Assembly: GCA_038257155.1 (NCBI GenBank)
Contig: JBBSJP010000030.1
Location: forward strand, 1-53,333
DNA length: 53,333 nt
Source of the DNA: JANJTY01 sp038257155
Lineage (GTDB): Bacteria; Pseudomonadota; Gammaproteobacteria; Xanthomonadales; Xanthomonadaceae
Direction: 5' to 3'
A program made the translations under genes and the position numbers. The notes under the pieces were generated by a model. It worked only from the letters and a program-made list of their open reading frames with translations, was not told the DNA's origin and ran no database searches. Shown here in pieces: positions 1 to 6,494 of this stretch (positions are counted from its first letter, which is position 1; each line of letters starts with the position of its first letter).

Positions 1-243
1 ATCAAGATCAAGATCAAACGCTTTCGCGCCCCTACGGGGCCACGAGTCACTTTCTCTTGCTTGCCCAAGAGAAAGTAACCAAAGAGAAGGGCACCCCGGA
101 TTTCCCGCCCCGCGCAAAGAGCGCGCGGGGTGCCCTGCGTTGCTCAGAATCCGCCGGCCGGCGCGAACTCGCGCATCCATGCGCTCAAACATGCGCGCCT
201 TTCCCCGTCGGATTCTTCCGCTACTCGGCGGAAAATGAACGGG
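1..243 (+). repeat. Dispersed ~240-bp repeat, left copy
   Basis: This stretch aligns by eye, base for base over long runs, with the reverse complement of about 415-656. Shared blocks include TTTCGCGCCCCT near 22-33, GAGTCACTTTCTCTTGCTTG at 44-63, AAGAGAAAGTAACCAAAGAGAAGG near 67-90 and GGCGCGAACTCGC near 160-172. A 75-residue reading frame crosses it, but the opposite copy keeps only DNA-level similarity, so I treat it as non-coding. Similar elements carrying the AAGTAACCAAAGAGAAGG core are, from memory, frequent between genes in Xanthomonadales genomes. The copy probably begins left of the window edge. Confidence 0.7.
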
Positions 244-414
244 GATTTCAGAGCGAAAAGTCAGGAGCCAAGAGCCTGCTCTGATTGATACCGCGACTTC
301 TCTCGCTTCGATAAGCGGTGTGCGGCTTCGCTGCGCTCGCCTCGAGGTGAGCGAAGTCGAAGCTTGCTGTTGCTGTTGCTGTTGATTTTGCTTGTGGCTC
401 TTGCTGTTGACTTC
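244..414. other. Spacer between the two inverted repeat copies, no gene seen
   Basis: The spacer contains three perfect TTGCTG hexamers at 365-382 inside a T/G-rich stretch (about 364-412) and nothing resembling a promoter or an RNA gene. Open frames across it on both strands have no ribosome binding site and no recognisable protein. Confidence 0.5.
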
Positions 415-656
415 AAGGGTCCCCATCGGCTCGTGCCGAGCAGCGGAGTCAGGACCGGGAGCAAGGCGCGCATGTTCGAGCACATGGATGTGCGAGTTCG
501 CGCCGGCCCGGTCATGGCGAGCAGCGCAGGGGACCGCGCGGGCTTTATCCGCGCGGCGCGAGACTGGGGTGTCCTTCTCTTTGGTTACTTTCTCTTGGAC
601 AAGCAAGAGAAAGTGACTCGCTGCCCCGCAGGGGCGCGAAAGCTCTTGATCTTGAG
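415..656 (-). repeat. Dispersed ~240-bp repeat, right (inverted) copy
   Basis: Reverse complement of this segment matches 1-243, including the ends (GATCAAGAGCTTTCGCGCC equivalent at 630-650) and the inner block with GGCGCGAACTCG. The two copies face each other with a 170-bp spacer, so single-stranded DNA or RNA from here could form a very long hairpin. Mismatches are scattered, which indicates two diverged members of a family and not a recent duplication. Confidence 0.7.
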
Positions 657-697
657 GTTGCCGTTGTCGTTGCAACAAGTACGCGGCACCCCGCATT

Positions 698-719
698 GGC
701 GGATCAAGATCCGCCCTAC
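698..719 (-). repeat. GTAG-type repetitive extragenic palindrome
   Basis: On the minus strand the sequence reads GTAG followed by the 18-nt palindrome GGCGGATCTTGATCCGCC; the arms are 698-705 and 708-715 and are perfect. It lies about 110 bases beyond the mlaF stop codon. The layout, a GTAG foot next to a GC-rich palindrome, matches two elements at 49444-49502 and resembles the SMAG family of Stenotrophomonas maltophilia (known family; assignment is by inspection). It may also help end the mlaF transcript, although there is no T-run. Confidence 0.6.
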
Positions 720-827
720 AAAGCCGCTCCGCATCAGGTCTTCTCAAGAACGGATCAGCCCACGCCGCACCCGGCAAGCAGCCGGCGACCGCAGCCAAGC
801 GACCTGCGCTTCGCCCAGCGCCCCCAG

Positions 828-1625
828 TCACAATTCCTCCTCCGTCAAACGCCGCAAATACTCGTCAACATCCACCTCGATCTCCCGAGGCCGCCGATTC
901 AGCAAATCCTGGATACGCTCATTGGCGGAGGCGCGCACTTCGGCCACCGTGCCGGTCATCAATACCTGTCCCTGATCCAGCACGGTGATCGTGTCGGCGA
1001 TCTTGAAGGCGGAATCCAGTTCGTGGGTGACCACCACGATGCTCATGCGCATGGCGTCGCGCAGCTGCAGGATCAGTTCGTCGAGTTCGGCCGACACGAC
1101 CGGGTCCAGCCCGGCCGAAGGTTCGTCGAAGAACAGCAATTTCGGGTCGGTTACGATTGCGCGGGCCAGCGCGGCGCGCTTGATCATGCCGCCGGAGAGC
1201 TGGCTGGGCATCAGGTCCTGGAAGCCACCCAGGTTGACCACCTCGAGCTTCAGCCGGCTCATGATGCGGATCGTGTTCTCGTCGAGCCGGGTGTGCTCGC
1301 GCAGCGGCAGGGCGACGTTGTCGCCGATCGTCATCGAGGTAAACAGGGCGCCGCCCTGGAAGCTCACGCCCATCTGCCGCCGCAGTGCCAAGGTTTCTGC
1401 CGGGCTGGTGTGGGCGATGTCGCGGCCAAGGATCTTAACCGTGCCTTTGGCCGGTCGCAGCAAGCCGAGCAGATGGCGCAGCAGGGTGCTCTTGCCCGAA
1501 CCCGAGCCGCCCATGATCACGCGGATCTCGCCGGGCTGGACCACGAAGTCCACGCCATGCAGGATCTTGCGACGCCCGTACCAGGCGTCGAGGCCGCGCA
1601 CTTCGATGACCGGCTCGCTGCTCAT
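828..1625 (-). CDS. mlaF: MlaF-like ABC transporter ATP-binding protein
   Basis: 265-residue ABC ATPase of the phospholipid/ABC-transport (Mla/Ttg2A) family that would energise the MlaE-type permease encoded just upstream. Walker A is GSGSGKST at 40-47, the signature is LSGGM at 143-147, Walker B ends in Asp167-Glu168 (FFDEP), and the switch histidine is His201 (VTHE), so all catalytic elements are present. The start codon overlaps the stop of the permease by four bases (ATGA), implying translational coupling. It is the last gene of a five-gene minus-strand operon. The usual next genes of an mla operon, mlaD (MCE protein) and mlaC, do not follow within the 827 bases to the window edge. Family assignment is firm; the exact substrate (phospholipid) is inferred from the family. 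Confidence 0.9.
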   Translation of the reverse strand: MSSEPVIEVRGLDAWYGRRKILHGVDFVVQPGEIRVIMGGSGSGKSTLLRHLLGLLRPAKGTVKILGRDIAHTSPAETLALRRQMGVSFQGGALFTSMTIGDNVALPLREHTRLDENTIRIMSRLKLEVVNLGGFQDLMPSQLSGGMIKRAALARAIVTDPKLLFFDEPSAGLDPVVSAELDELILQLRDAMRMSIVVVTHELDSAFKIADTITVLDQGQVLMTGTVAEVRASANERIQDLLNRRPREIEVDVDEYLRRLTEEEL

Positions 1626-2419
1626 CGATTGAGGAAGAACGAAAACAGCATGTCGGCAATCACGATGGCGCTGATCGACAGCACCACGGCGCGGGTGGTG
1701 GCGCGGCCTACGCCCTCGGCGCCGCCGCTGACACCAAAGCCGGTGCTGACGCCAATCACGGTGATCAACACGGCGAACACGTAGCTCTTCGAGTAACCCT
1801 CCCAGATGTCACGTGGCTCGAGCATGTTCATGGTCTGCGCCAGGTAGGCGCCGACGCTGATGTCGAGCATCGCCGAGCTGTACAGCGCCGCGCCGAGCAG
1901 CGCGACCGCATCGGCGAACAGCGTTAGGGTAGGAACCATCACCAGCATCGCGATCAGCGCCGGCGCGACGAGATAGCGCACCGGGTCGATGCCGATCACG
2001 GCCAGCGCGTCGACCTCCTGCGAAACAACCATCGAGCCCAGCCGCGCCGCAAACGAAGAGCCACTGCGCCCGGCCACCACGATGGCGGTGATCAGCGCGC
2101 CGAACTCGCGTGTGATGGACTTTCCGGCTGCCACCACCACCTGGCTCTCGGCACCGAACTCCGACAGCGCCGAGACGAACTGGATGCCCAACATCACGCC
2201 GATGGTGAAAGCCAGCATCGACACGATCGGTATGGCATCCACTCCGACCTGGCGCATCTGCTCCAGCACCAGACGCAGCCGAACCGGCTGGCCGATGCGC
2301 CAGCCCCAGGCAGTGAAATAAAGGCTTTCCAGCAGCAGCATGCCGCCATAGCCCAGCGCGGCCACGGTTTGCGCCGTGCGCCGACCGAGGCGCTCAAGCG
2401 GGCCCAGCAGCGCGTCCAT
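1622..2419 (-). CDS. mlaE: MlaE-like ABC transporter permease
   Basis: 265-residue inner-membrane permease of the MlaE family (lipid transport across the envelope). Several hydrophobic segments are visible (about 50-75, 95-120, 145-185, 200-225, 235-262), together with the family-typical stretch around residues 85-135 (EFGALITAIVVAGRSGSSFAA-like core followed by MVVSQEVDALAVIGIDP-like core). Its start codon shares one base with the stop of the STAS gene and its end overlaps mlaF by four bases. In E. coli, MlaE works with MlaF, MlaD and the STAS protein MlaB; here the STAS partner is encoded immediately upstream but no MCE-domain gene is in view. The length is normal for the family. Confidence 0.9.
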   Translation of the reverse strand: MDALLGPLERLGRRTAQTVAALGYGGMLLLESLYFTAWGWRIGQPVRLRLVLEQMRQVGVDAIPIVSMLAFTIGVMLGIQFVSALSEFGAESQVVVAAGKSITREFGALITAIVVAGRSGSSFAARLGSMVVSQEVDALAVIGIDPVRYLVAPALIAMLVMVPTLTLFADAVALLGAALYSSAMLDISVGAYLAQTMNMLEPRDIWEGYSKSYVFAVLITVIGVSTGFGVSGGAEGVGRATTRAVVLSISAIVIADMLFSFFLNR

Positions 2420-2736
2420 CAGGCCTCAAGCGTCTCCACGATGCTGAAAACCTTGTCGAGCCGCGCCAGCTTCAACACAGCCATCACGGCCGGCGAGACT
2501 TCCAGCAGCACGAAGCGCTGGCCCTTGCCGCGCGCGTTCTGGAAGCCTTCCACCAGTGCCGCGATGCCGGAGGAATCGATGTATTCGACCGCGCCCAGAT
2601 GCACCGCCACCCTGGACGATCTGGCCAGCGCGTCGAGCACGGCTGCGCGGACTTGCGAAGACCAGGAAAGGTCCACTTCGCCGGAGAGACGCACCACCAG
2701 GTGGTCGGCAATGGTTTCGGTGCTGCACTGGTTCAT
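2419..2736 (-). CDS. STAS-domain protein (MlaB / anti-anti-sigma factor type)
   Basis: 105-residue single STAS domain. The diagnostic loop is DSSG at residues 54-57 following a YI strand; in SpoIIAA/RsbV-type proteins a serine in this loop is phosphorylated by an HATPase-type kinase and dephosphorylated by a PP2C/SpoIIE-type phosphatase. MlaB, the STAS subunit of the MlaFEDB lipid transporter, is the other natural relative. The gene sits exactly between a PP2C-HATPase regulator (stop/start overlap TGATG) and mlaE (one-base overlap), so both readings fit and may both be true. Inference: a phosphorylation-controlled subunit or regulator of the MlaEF transporter. Confidence 0.85.
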   Translation of the reverse strand: MNQCSTETIADHLVVRLSGEVDLSWSSQVRAAVLDALARSSRVAVHLGAVEYIDSSGIAALVEGFQNARGKGQRFVLLEVSPAVMAVLKLARLDKVFSIVETLEA

Positions 2737-4400
2737 CAGTCAGGGATCCCCGGAATGGTCTTGCGCATCAACAATCGGTTGCCACAGCTTTCGGCGATGG
2801 GTTCGATCCGCCAGTCGTCCATCAGCCCGTCGATCAGCGCCACACCCAGCCCCCCCGGGCGGCACTCGGACAGATCGCGTGGCCTCACTCTAGCCGGATC
2901 GACGCATGGAGCGGAATCTCGCAGTTCGAAACGCAGCTCGGCGCCTTCGCGCGACACCCATAGCGCGATCTGGTTGTTGCAGGGTCCGCCGTAAGCATGC
3001 CGGATGATATTGGTGCAGGCTTCGTCCACCGCCAACACCAGCTGATAGCGCAGCTCGGGCTCTACGCCGGCGCGGGCCAGGGTCTTGCTGACGCGCTTGC
3101 GGATTCCGGCCAGCACCTCGGGCTGCGCGGCAAACTCGATCTGCAGCAGGCGTTCGGGTCCGGTTTCCAGCAGCAGCAGGGTGGTGTCGTCAGTCAGGGT
3201 ATGGCCGCGCAGGGCGCGCACCAGACGGCGCAGGCGGGCCTCGCGCGGCAGCGGTGCCAGTTCGGCCAGCAGTTCGGCGATGCGTTCGGTGCCAAGCAGG
3301 CTGCCGTCGGCATCGCGCACGTCGGTGACGCCGTCGGAGAAAAAATACAGTGCGGCCTCATCCAGACTGGTTCCCTGTTCGGGGTAGTGGAGGTCCGGCA
3401 GGATGCCCAGCGGCGGGCCTTCGGCGTGGAAGCTCTCGACCGTGCCCTGGCGCGGAATGCGCAAGGCCGGCGGGAACCCGGCATTCGCCCAGACCGCGTT
3501 GCTGTGGCCGGCATCCACGTAGCCGACCACGGCGCAGACGAACATCCCTGCAGCGGTCGACTTGCCCAGTTCGTTGTTGACCTGCGCCAGCCATTCCCCG
3601 GGCGGCTTGCCCTCCATGCCGACCCAGCGCAGCAGGCTGGCGCAACGCACCATCAGGAAGGCCGCGTCCAGGCCTTTTCCCGAGACATCCCCGGCGCAGA
3701 ACCCGATTCGCCCGTCGGGCAGTTCGAAGTAGTCGTAGAAATCGCCGGAGATCTCGCGCGCTGGAATGTTCAGGCCGCGCACCGGGAAACCGTCGCGGCG
3801 GCGCTTGGGCAACAGGCTGCGTTGCAGGTTGCGCGCCATGCCCAGTTCGCGCTTGATGCGGTTCTGCTCGAGCAGCGCCTGTGCCATGCGCGCGCCGGCC
3901 AGCGCCAGCGAGGTGGGTGCAGCCAGCGCCAGCAGCAGGTCGCGGTCGTCCTCGTCGAACAGGCCGCCGTCACGCTTGTTCAACACCTGCAGGGCGCCGA
4001 TCGGTCCGTCGCCGGTGGCCAGTGGTGTGCAAAGAACGCTTTGCGTGACGAAGCCGGTGCTGGTGTCGGTCTTGCCGGTGAAATCCGGGTCAGCGTGCGC
4101 ATCGCGCACCATCTGGCAGCGATTCTGTACCACGGCGCGGCCCACGATGCCTTCGCTCAGCTTCAGGCGCAGTCCGAGGATGTCGCTGGGTCCGGCGCAG
4201 GCTCGGCAGACCAGCTCTTCGCCTTCAATCAGGAATACCGCCGCGGCTTCTGCTTGCATCGCGCTGGCGATGCGCTGCACCGACTCGCGCAGGGTACGGT
4301 CCAGATCCAGTGATCGCGCGAGTTCCTGGCTCAGTTCGGCAAGCAGCGGCAGGACGCGGCGCTCGAGGCCGCCGCGCGCAGGCGCAGCCGCAGCGTTCAT
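2736..4400 (-). CDS. GAF - PP2C (SpoIIE-type) phosphatase - HATPase regulator
   Basis: 554-residue cytosolic signalling protein. Domains: GAF sensor at about 20-175; helical linker 175-205; PP2C/SpoIIE phosphatase 205-412 with metal-binding aspartates visible as SGD (Asp220), GDVSGKG (Asp238), SDG (Asp356) and TDDTT (404-405); RsbW-like HATPase 420-548 with N-box Glu460/Asn464, Asp495 and GGLG 516-519. No membrane segment. The start chosen is the ATG that overlaps the pssA stop (ATGA); a longer open frame upstream only runs through pssA. Known biology: such proteins set the phosphorylation state of a STAS partner by opposing kinase and phosphatase activities. The STAS gene follows with a one-base overlap, so it is the likely substrate. 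What the GAF domain senses cannot be read from sequence. Confidence 0.9.
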   Translation of the reverse strand: MNAAAAPARGGLERRVLPLLAELSQELARSLDLDRTLRESVQRIASAMQAEAAAVFLIEGEELVCRACAGPSDILGLRLKLSEGIVGRAVVQNRCQMVRDAHADPDFTGKTDTSTGFVTQSVLCTPLATGDGPIGALQVLNKRDGGLFDEDDRDLLLALAAPTSLALAGARMAQALLEQNRIKRELGMARNLQRSLLPKRRRDGFPVRGLNIPAREISGDFYDYFELPDGRIGFCAGDVSGKGLDAAFLMVRCASLLRWVGMEGKPPGEWLAQVNNELGKSTAAGMFVCAVVGYVDAGHSNAVWANAGFPPALRIPRQGTVESFHAEGPPLGILPDLHYPEQGTSLDEAALYFFSDGVTDVRDADGSLLGTERIAELLAELAPLPREARLRRLVRALRGHTLTDDTTLLLLETGPERLLQIEFAAQPEVLAGIRKRVSKTLARAGVEPELRYQLVLAVDEACTNIIRHAYGGPCNNQIALWVSREGAELRFELRDSAPCVDPARVRPRDLSECRPGGLGVALIDGLMDDWRIEPIAESCGNRLLMRKTIPGIPD

Positions 4401-5185
4401 GGGGTGTCGTCGCCGCCCGTCGGTGTGCGCCGGCGAGCGCCGCGGATGCGGTTTACCAGCCACTGTATCGGCCCCGATGCCGCGTAGACGATGCCAATCA
4501 GCAGCAGCACGCGCGCGGTATCCACAGCCAGCGCAAAGAACACCAGCAGGGCCAGGGGGATCACGATGAAAGGCACCCGATCGCGCATCGGCAATGCCTT
4601 GAAGCTGAAGTAGCGCACCCGGCTGACCATCAGTGCCGCTGCGATCAGGGTTACCCCCAGGGCAAGATACTGGCGGTAACCGGCGCCAAGGCCGTGCTCG
4701 TGCATGGTCCAGACGAAGGCCATCATCAGACCGGCCGCCGCCGGGCTGGCCAGACCGATGAACCAGCGCTTGTCGACCACACTCACCTGGGTGTTGAAGC
4801 GCGCTAGGCGCAGCGCGGCGCAGGCGGCATACAGGAAAGCCGCACCCCAGCCGATCTTGCCCCACATGTTGCTTTCCAGGCGCAGGTCGATCAGGGCCCA
4901 GTGGTACATCACCAGCGCCGGCGCCATGCCAAAGCTGATCAGGTCGGCGAGGCTGTCGTACTGGGTGCCGAACTCGCTCTGCGTATTGGTCATGCGCGCC
5001 ACACGGCCGTCCAGGCCGTCCAGCAGGCCGGCAACGAACACCGCGATACAGGCGTTCACGAAGTTCCCTTCACTTGCCGCAATGATGGCGTAAAAGCCGG
5101 CAAACAACCCACCGGTGGTGAACAGGTTGGGAAGCAGGTAGATGCCGCGCGGGCGGCGGGCCTGGTTCGGATCGCTGGGGGTCAT
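4397..5185 (-). CDS. pssA: CDP-diacylglycerol--serine O-phosphatidyltransferase
   Basis: 262-residue integral membrane enzyme that makes phosphatidylserine, precursor of phosphatidylethanolamine, from CDP-diacylglycerol and serine. The CDP-alcohol phosphotransferase signature DGx2ARx8Gx3Dx3D is complete at residues 59-81 (DGRVAR ... Gly73, Asp77, Asp81). Six or so hydrophobic segments follow. This is the membrane-spanning type (PssA of Bacillus/Pseudomonas-like type II), not the phospholipase-D-like E. coli enzyme. It is the first gene of the minus-strand operon that continues with the phosphatase-STAS-MlaEF genes, linking phospholipid synthesis to a putative lipid transporter. Confidence 0.9.
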   Translation of the reverse strand: MTPSDPNQARRPRGIYLLPNLFTTGGLFAGFYAIIAASEGNFVNACIAVFVAGLLDGLDGRVARMTNTQSEFGTQYDSLADLISFGMAPALVMYHWALIDLRLESNMWGKIGWGAAFLYAACAALRLARFNTQVSVVDKRWFIGLASPAAAGLMMAFVWTMHEHGLGAGYRQYLALGVTLIAAALMVSRVRYFSFKALPMRDRVPFIVIPLALLVFFALAVDTARVLLLIGIVYAASGPIQWLVNRIRGARRRTPTGGDDTP

Positions 5186-5301
5186 GCCGGGGGCCGGATG
5201 GGCGTTGACCGACAGTGTAACCGCTGCAGGGCGGCGGCTCCGGCTTGCTAGTGCAGCGGCGGAATGCTAACTAGTAGCCGCAGAATCCCAGGAGCGCCGC
5301 C

Positions 5302-5709
5302 ATGAACCCGTTTATCCGTGCTTTTTCCGCTTCCCTGGGGCTTGTTGCCTTGCTGGCGGCCTTGCCGGTTGATGCCCAGGCGATCTACAAGTGGACCGAC
5401 GCCAATGGTGTTGTGCATTACTCCGATCAGCCGCCGCCCGAATCGGCCGGTGCCGAGCGGGTCAACATCAAGGCGATCGGCCGCCCGCGCAGCGAACCGC
5501 AGCAAGTGGACGGCACTGCCCCCGCCGCCGCGGAAACGCCGGCTTCCGATGCCTGCACCACCGCACGCCAGAATCTGGTTGTGTTCGAAAACAACGACGA
5601 CATCCGCATGGATCTGGATGGGGATGGCACACCGGAGCTGCTGAGCCCCGAAGAGCGCGAGGCTGAACTGGAACGAACCCGCGGCTTGATCAGCCTGCTC
5701 TGTCGCTGA
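5302..5709 (+). CDS. DUF4124 domain periplasmic protein
   Basis: 135-residue exported protein of unknown function. Signal peptide 1-27 ending in AQA; the mature protein begins IYKW, the start of a DUF4124 domain (YKWTDANGVVHYSDQPP-type core at 29-46). The rest is low-complexity Pro/Ala with two cysteines (in DACTTA and at the C-terminal LLCR) that could form a disulfide. A GGAG ribosome binding site (5290-5293, in AGGAGCGCC) precedes the ATG. A second DUF4124 gene follows 9 bases later, suggesting a two-gene unit. Confidence 0.75.
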   Translation: MNPFIRAFSASLGLVALLAALPVDAQAIYKWTDANGVVHYSDQPPPESAGAERVNIKAIGRPRSEPQQVDGTAPAAAETPASDACTTARQNLVVFENNDDIRMDLDGDGTPELLSPEEREAELERTRGLISLLCR

Positions 5710-5718
5710 GCATTCTGC

Positions 5719-5988
5719 GTGGCGAAGCTTCTCAAGAACGCCGTGATCGCGCTGCTGGCCTTGGCTGCTGTCGCGTGGGCGGTATGGACCTGGTTTCCGG
5801 ATTGGCTGCCTTTGGAGCTGCGTCGCGACAATCCGAATTCGCCGGACTACGCGCCCATTCTGTACAAATGGAAGGATGCGCAGGGTCGCGTCCAGTTCAC
5901 CGACACCCCGCCGCCCGAAGGCGTGGAGTTCGAGACGGTGCGACTGGACCCGGAGCAGAACGTGATTCCGGGCTATCGCCCCCGCTGA
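5719..5988 (+). CDS. DUF4124 domain membrane-anchored protein
   Basis: 89 residues, starting with GTG. An N-terminal hydrophobic segment at about 6-27 (signal anchor; no clear cleavage site) is followed by a DUF4124 core, ILYKWKDAQGRVQFTDTPPP-like, at 48-67. It is a diverged paralogue of the preceding gene (shared YKW-D-G-V--DTPP pattern). Function unknown; the DUF4124 fold is a small beta domain common in exported proteobacterial proteins. Its stop lies 20 bases from the convergent holC stop. Confidence 0.7.
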   Translation: MAKLLKNAVIALLALAAVAWAVWTWFPDWLPLELRRDNPNSPDYAPILYKWKDAQGRVQFTDTPPPEGVEFETVRLDPEQNVIPGYRPR

Positions 5989-6008
5989 ATCCTGCCGCGC
6001 GCGGCTGC

Positions 6009-6434
6009 CTACAGCTTGTGGGTTGTCAGTTCGAGGCCACGCGCCTTGTAGACTTTCCAGCGCGCGCGCAGCGGCAGCTTGGCGTCTTCCTCCGGCGGCA
6101 CGACTTCCAGAACGCGATCAAAGGGTTCCTCCACCGCCGCGGTGCGGAGGTTGATCACGTGCGACCGCCCTGCGGTCTTGGCGTCGGGCGGCACGATCAG
6201 GATCGGGCAACGTGCATCGAATTCCTCTCGTCCGGCAATCTGGTGCGGCACAAAGGCATCCGGCTGGAAGTCCCACAGGCGCTGGTCGATGGCCTCGGCC
6301 TGGCGCAGATCCGCCGCCAGGATCAGCGCCGGAGCATCCGACTCGAACAGGCGCTTGGCCAGCACGCAGATCACGCGCAGCGGATCGGCCGCGAAGCGCG
6401 GCGATTCAATGATGTAGAAGTCGGCGCGGGGCAA
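6009..6434 (-). CDS. holC: DNA polymerase III subunit chi
   Basis: 141-residue chi subunit of the clamp-loader complex, which contacts single-strand-binding protein. The N-terminus MPRADFYIIESPRF and the WDF...FVPH segment (about 54-64) followed by the CPILIVPP strand are typical of the family. The only in-frame start that keeps this N-terminus is TTG (6432-6434 on the minus strand), a rare start codon. The gene follows pepA by 60 bases, the usual pepA-holC order; the intervening gap holds a heptamer tandem repeat, so co-transcription with pepA is likely. Confidence 0.85.
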   Translation of the reverse strand: MPRADFYIIESPRFAADPLRVICVLAKRLFESDAPALILAADLRQAEAIDQRLWDFQPDAFVPHQIAGREEFDARCPILIVPPDAKTAGRSHVINLRTAAVEEPFDRVLEVVPPEEDAKLPLRARWKVYKARGLELTTHKL

Positions 6435-6446
6435 TGGTTGAGAGCC

Positions 6447-6474
6447 GGGAACTGGGAACAGGGAACGGGGAACA
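6447..6474. repeat. (GGGAACN)4 tandem heptamer repeat
   Basis: Four perfect-phase copies of GGGAAC plus one variable base (T, A, G, A) fill 28 bases of the 60-base gap between pepA and holC. On the minus-strand transcript this is a (NGTTCCC)4 run starting 12 bases upstream of the holC TTG start. Short GGGAACN arrays recur in intergenic DNA of Xanthomonadales, from memory. Copy-number change here would alter the spacing upstream of holC but not a reading frame. Confidence 0.75.
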
Positions 6475-6494
6475 GCAGAGCGGAAGAGCGGAGG

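Noticed and set aside
364..975. 203-codon open frame on the plus strand across the right repeat copy
   Set aside because: Runs through the repeat and into the mlaF 3' end in antisense; no ribosome binding site; low-complexity start LLLLLL from the TTGCTG repeats.
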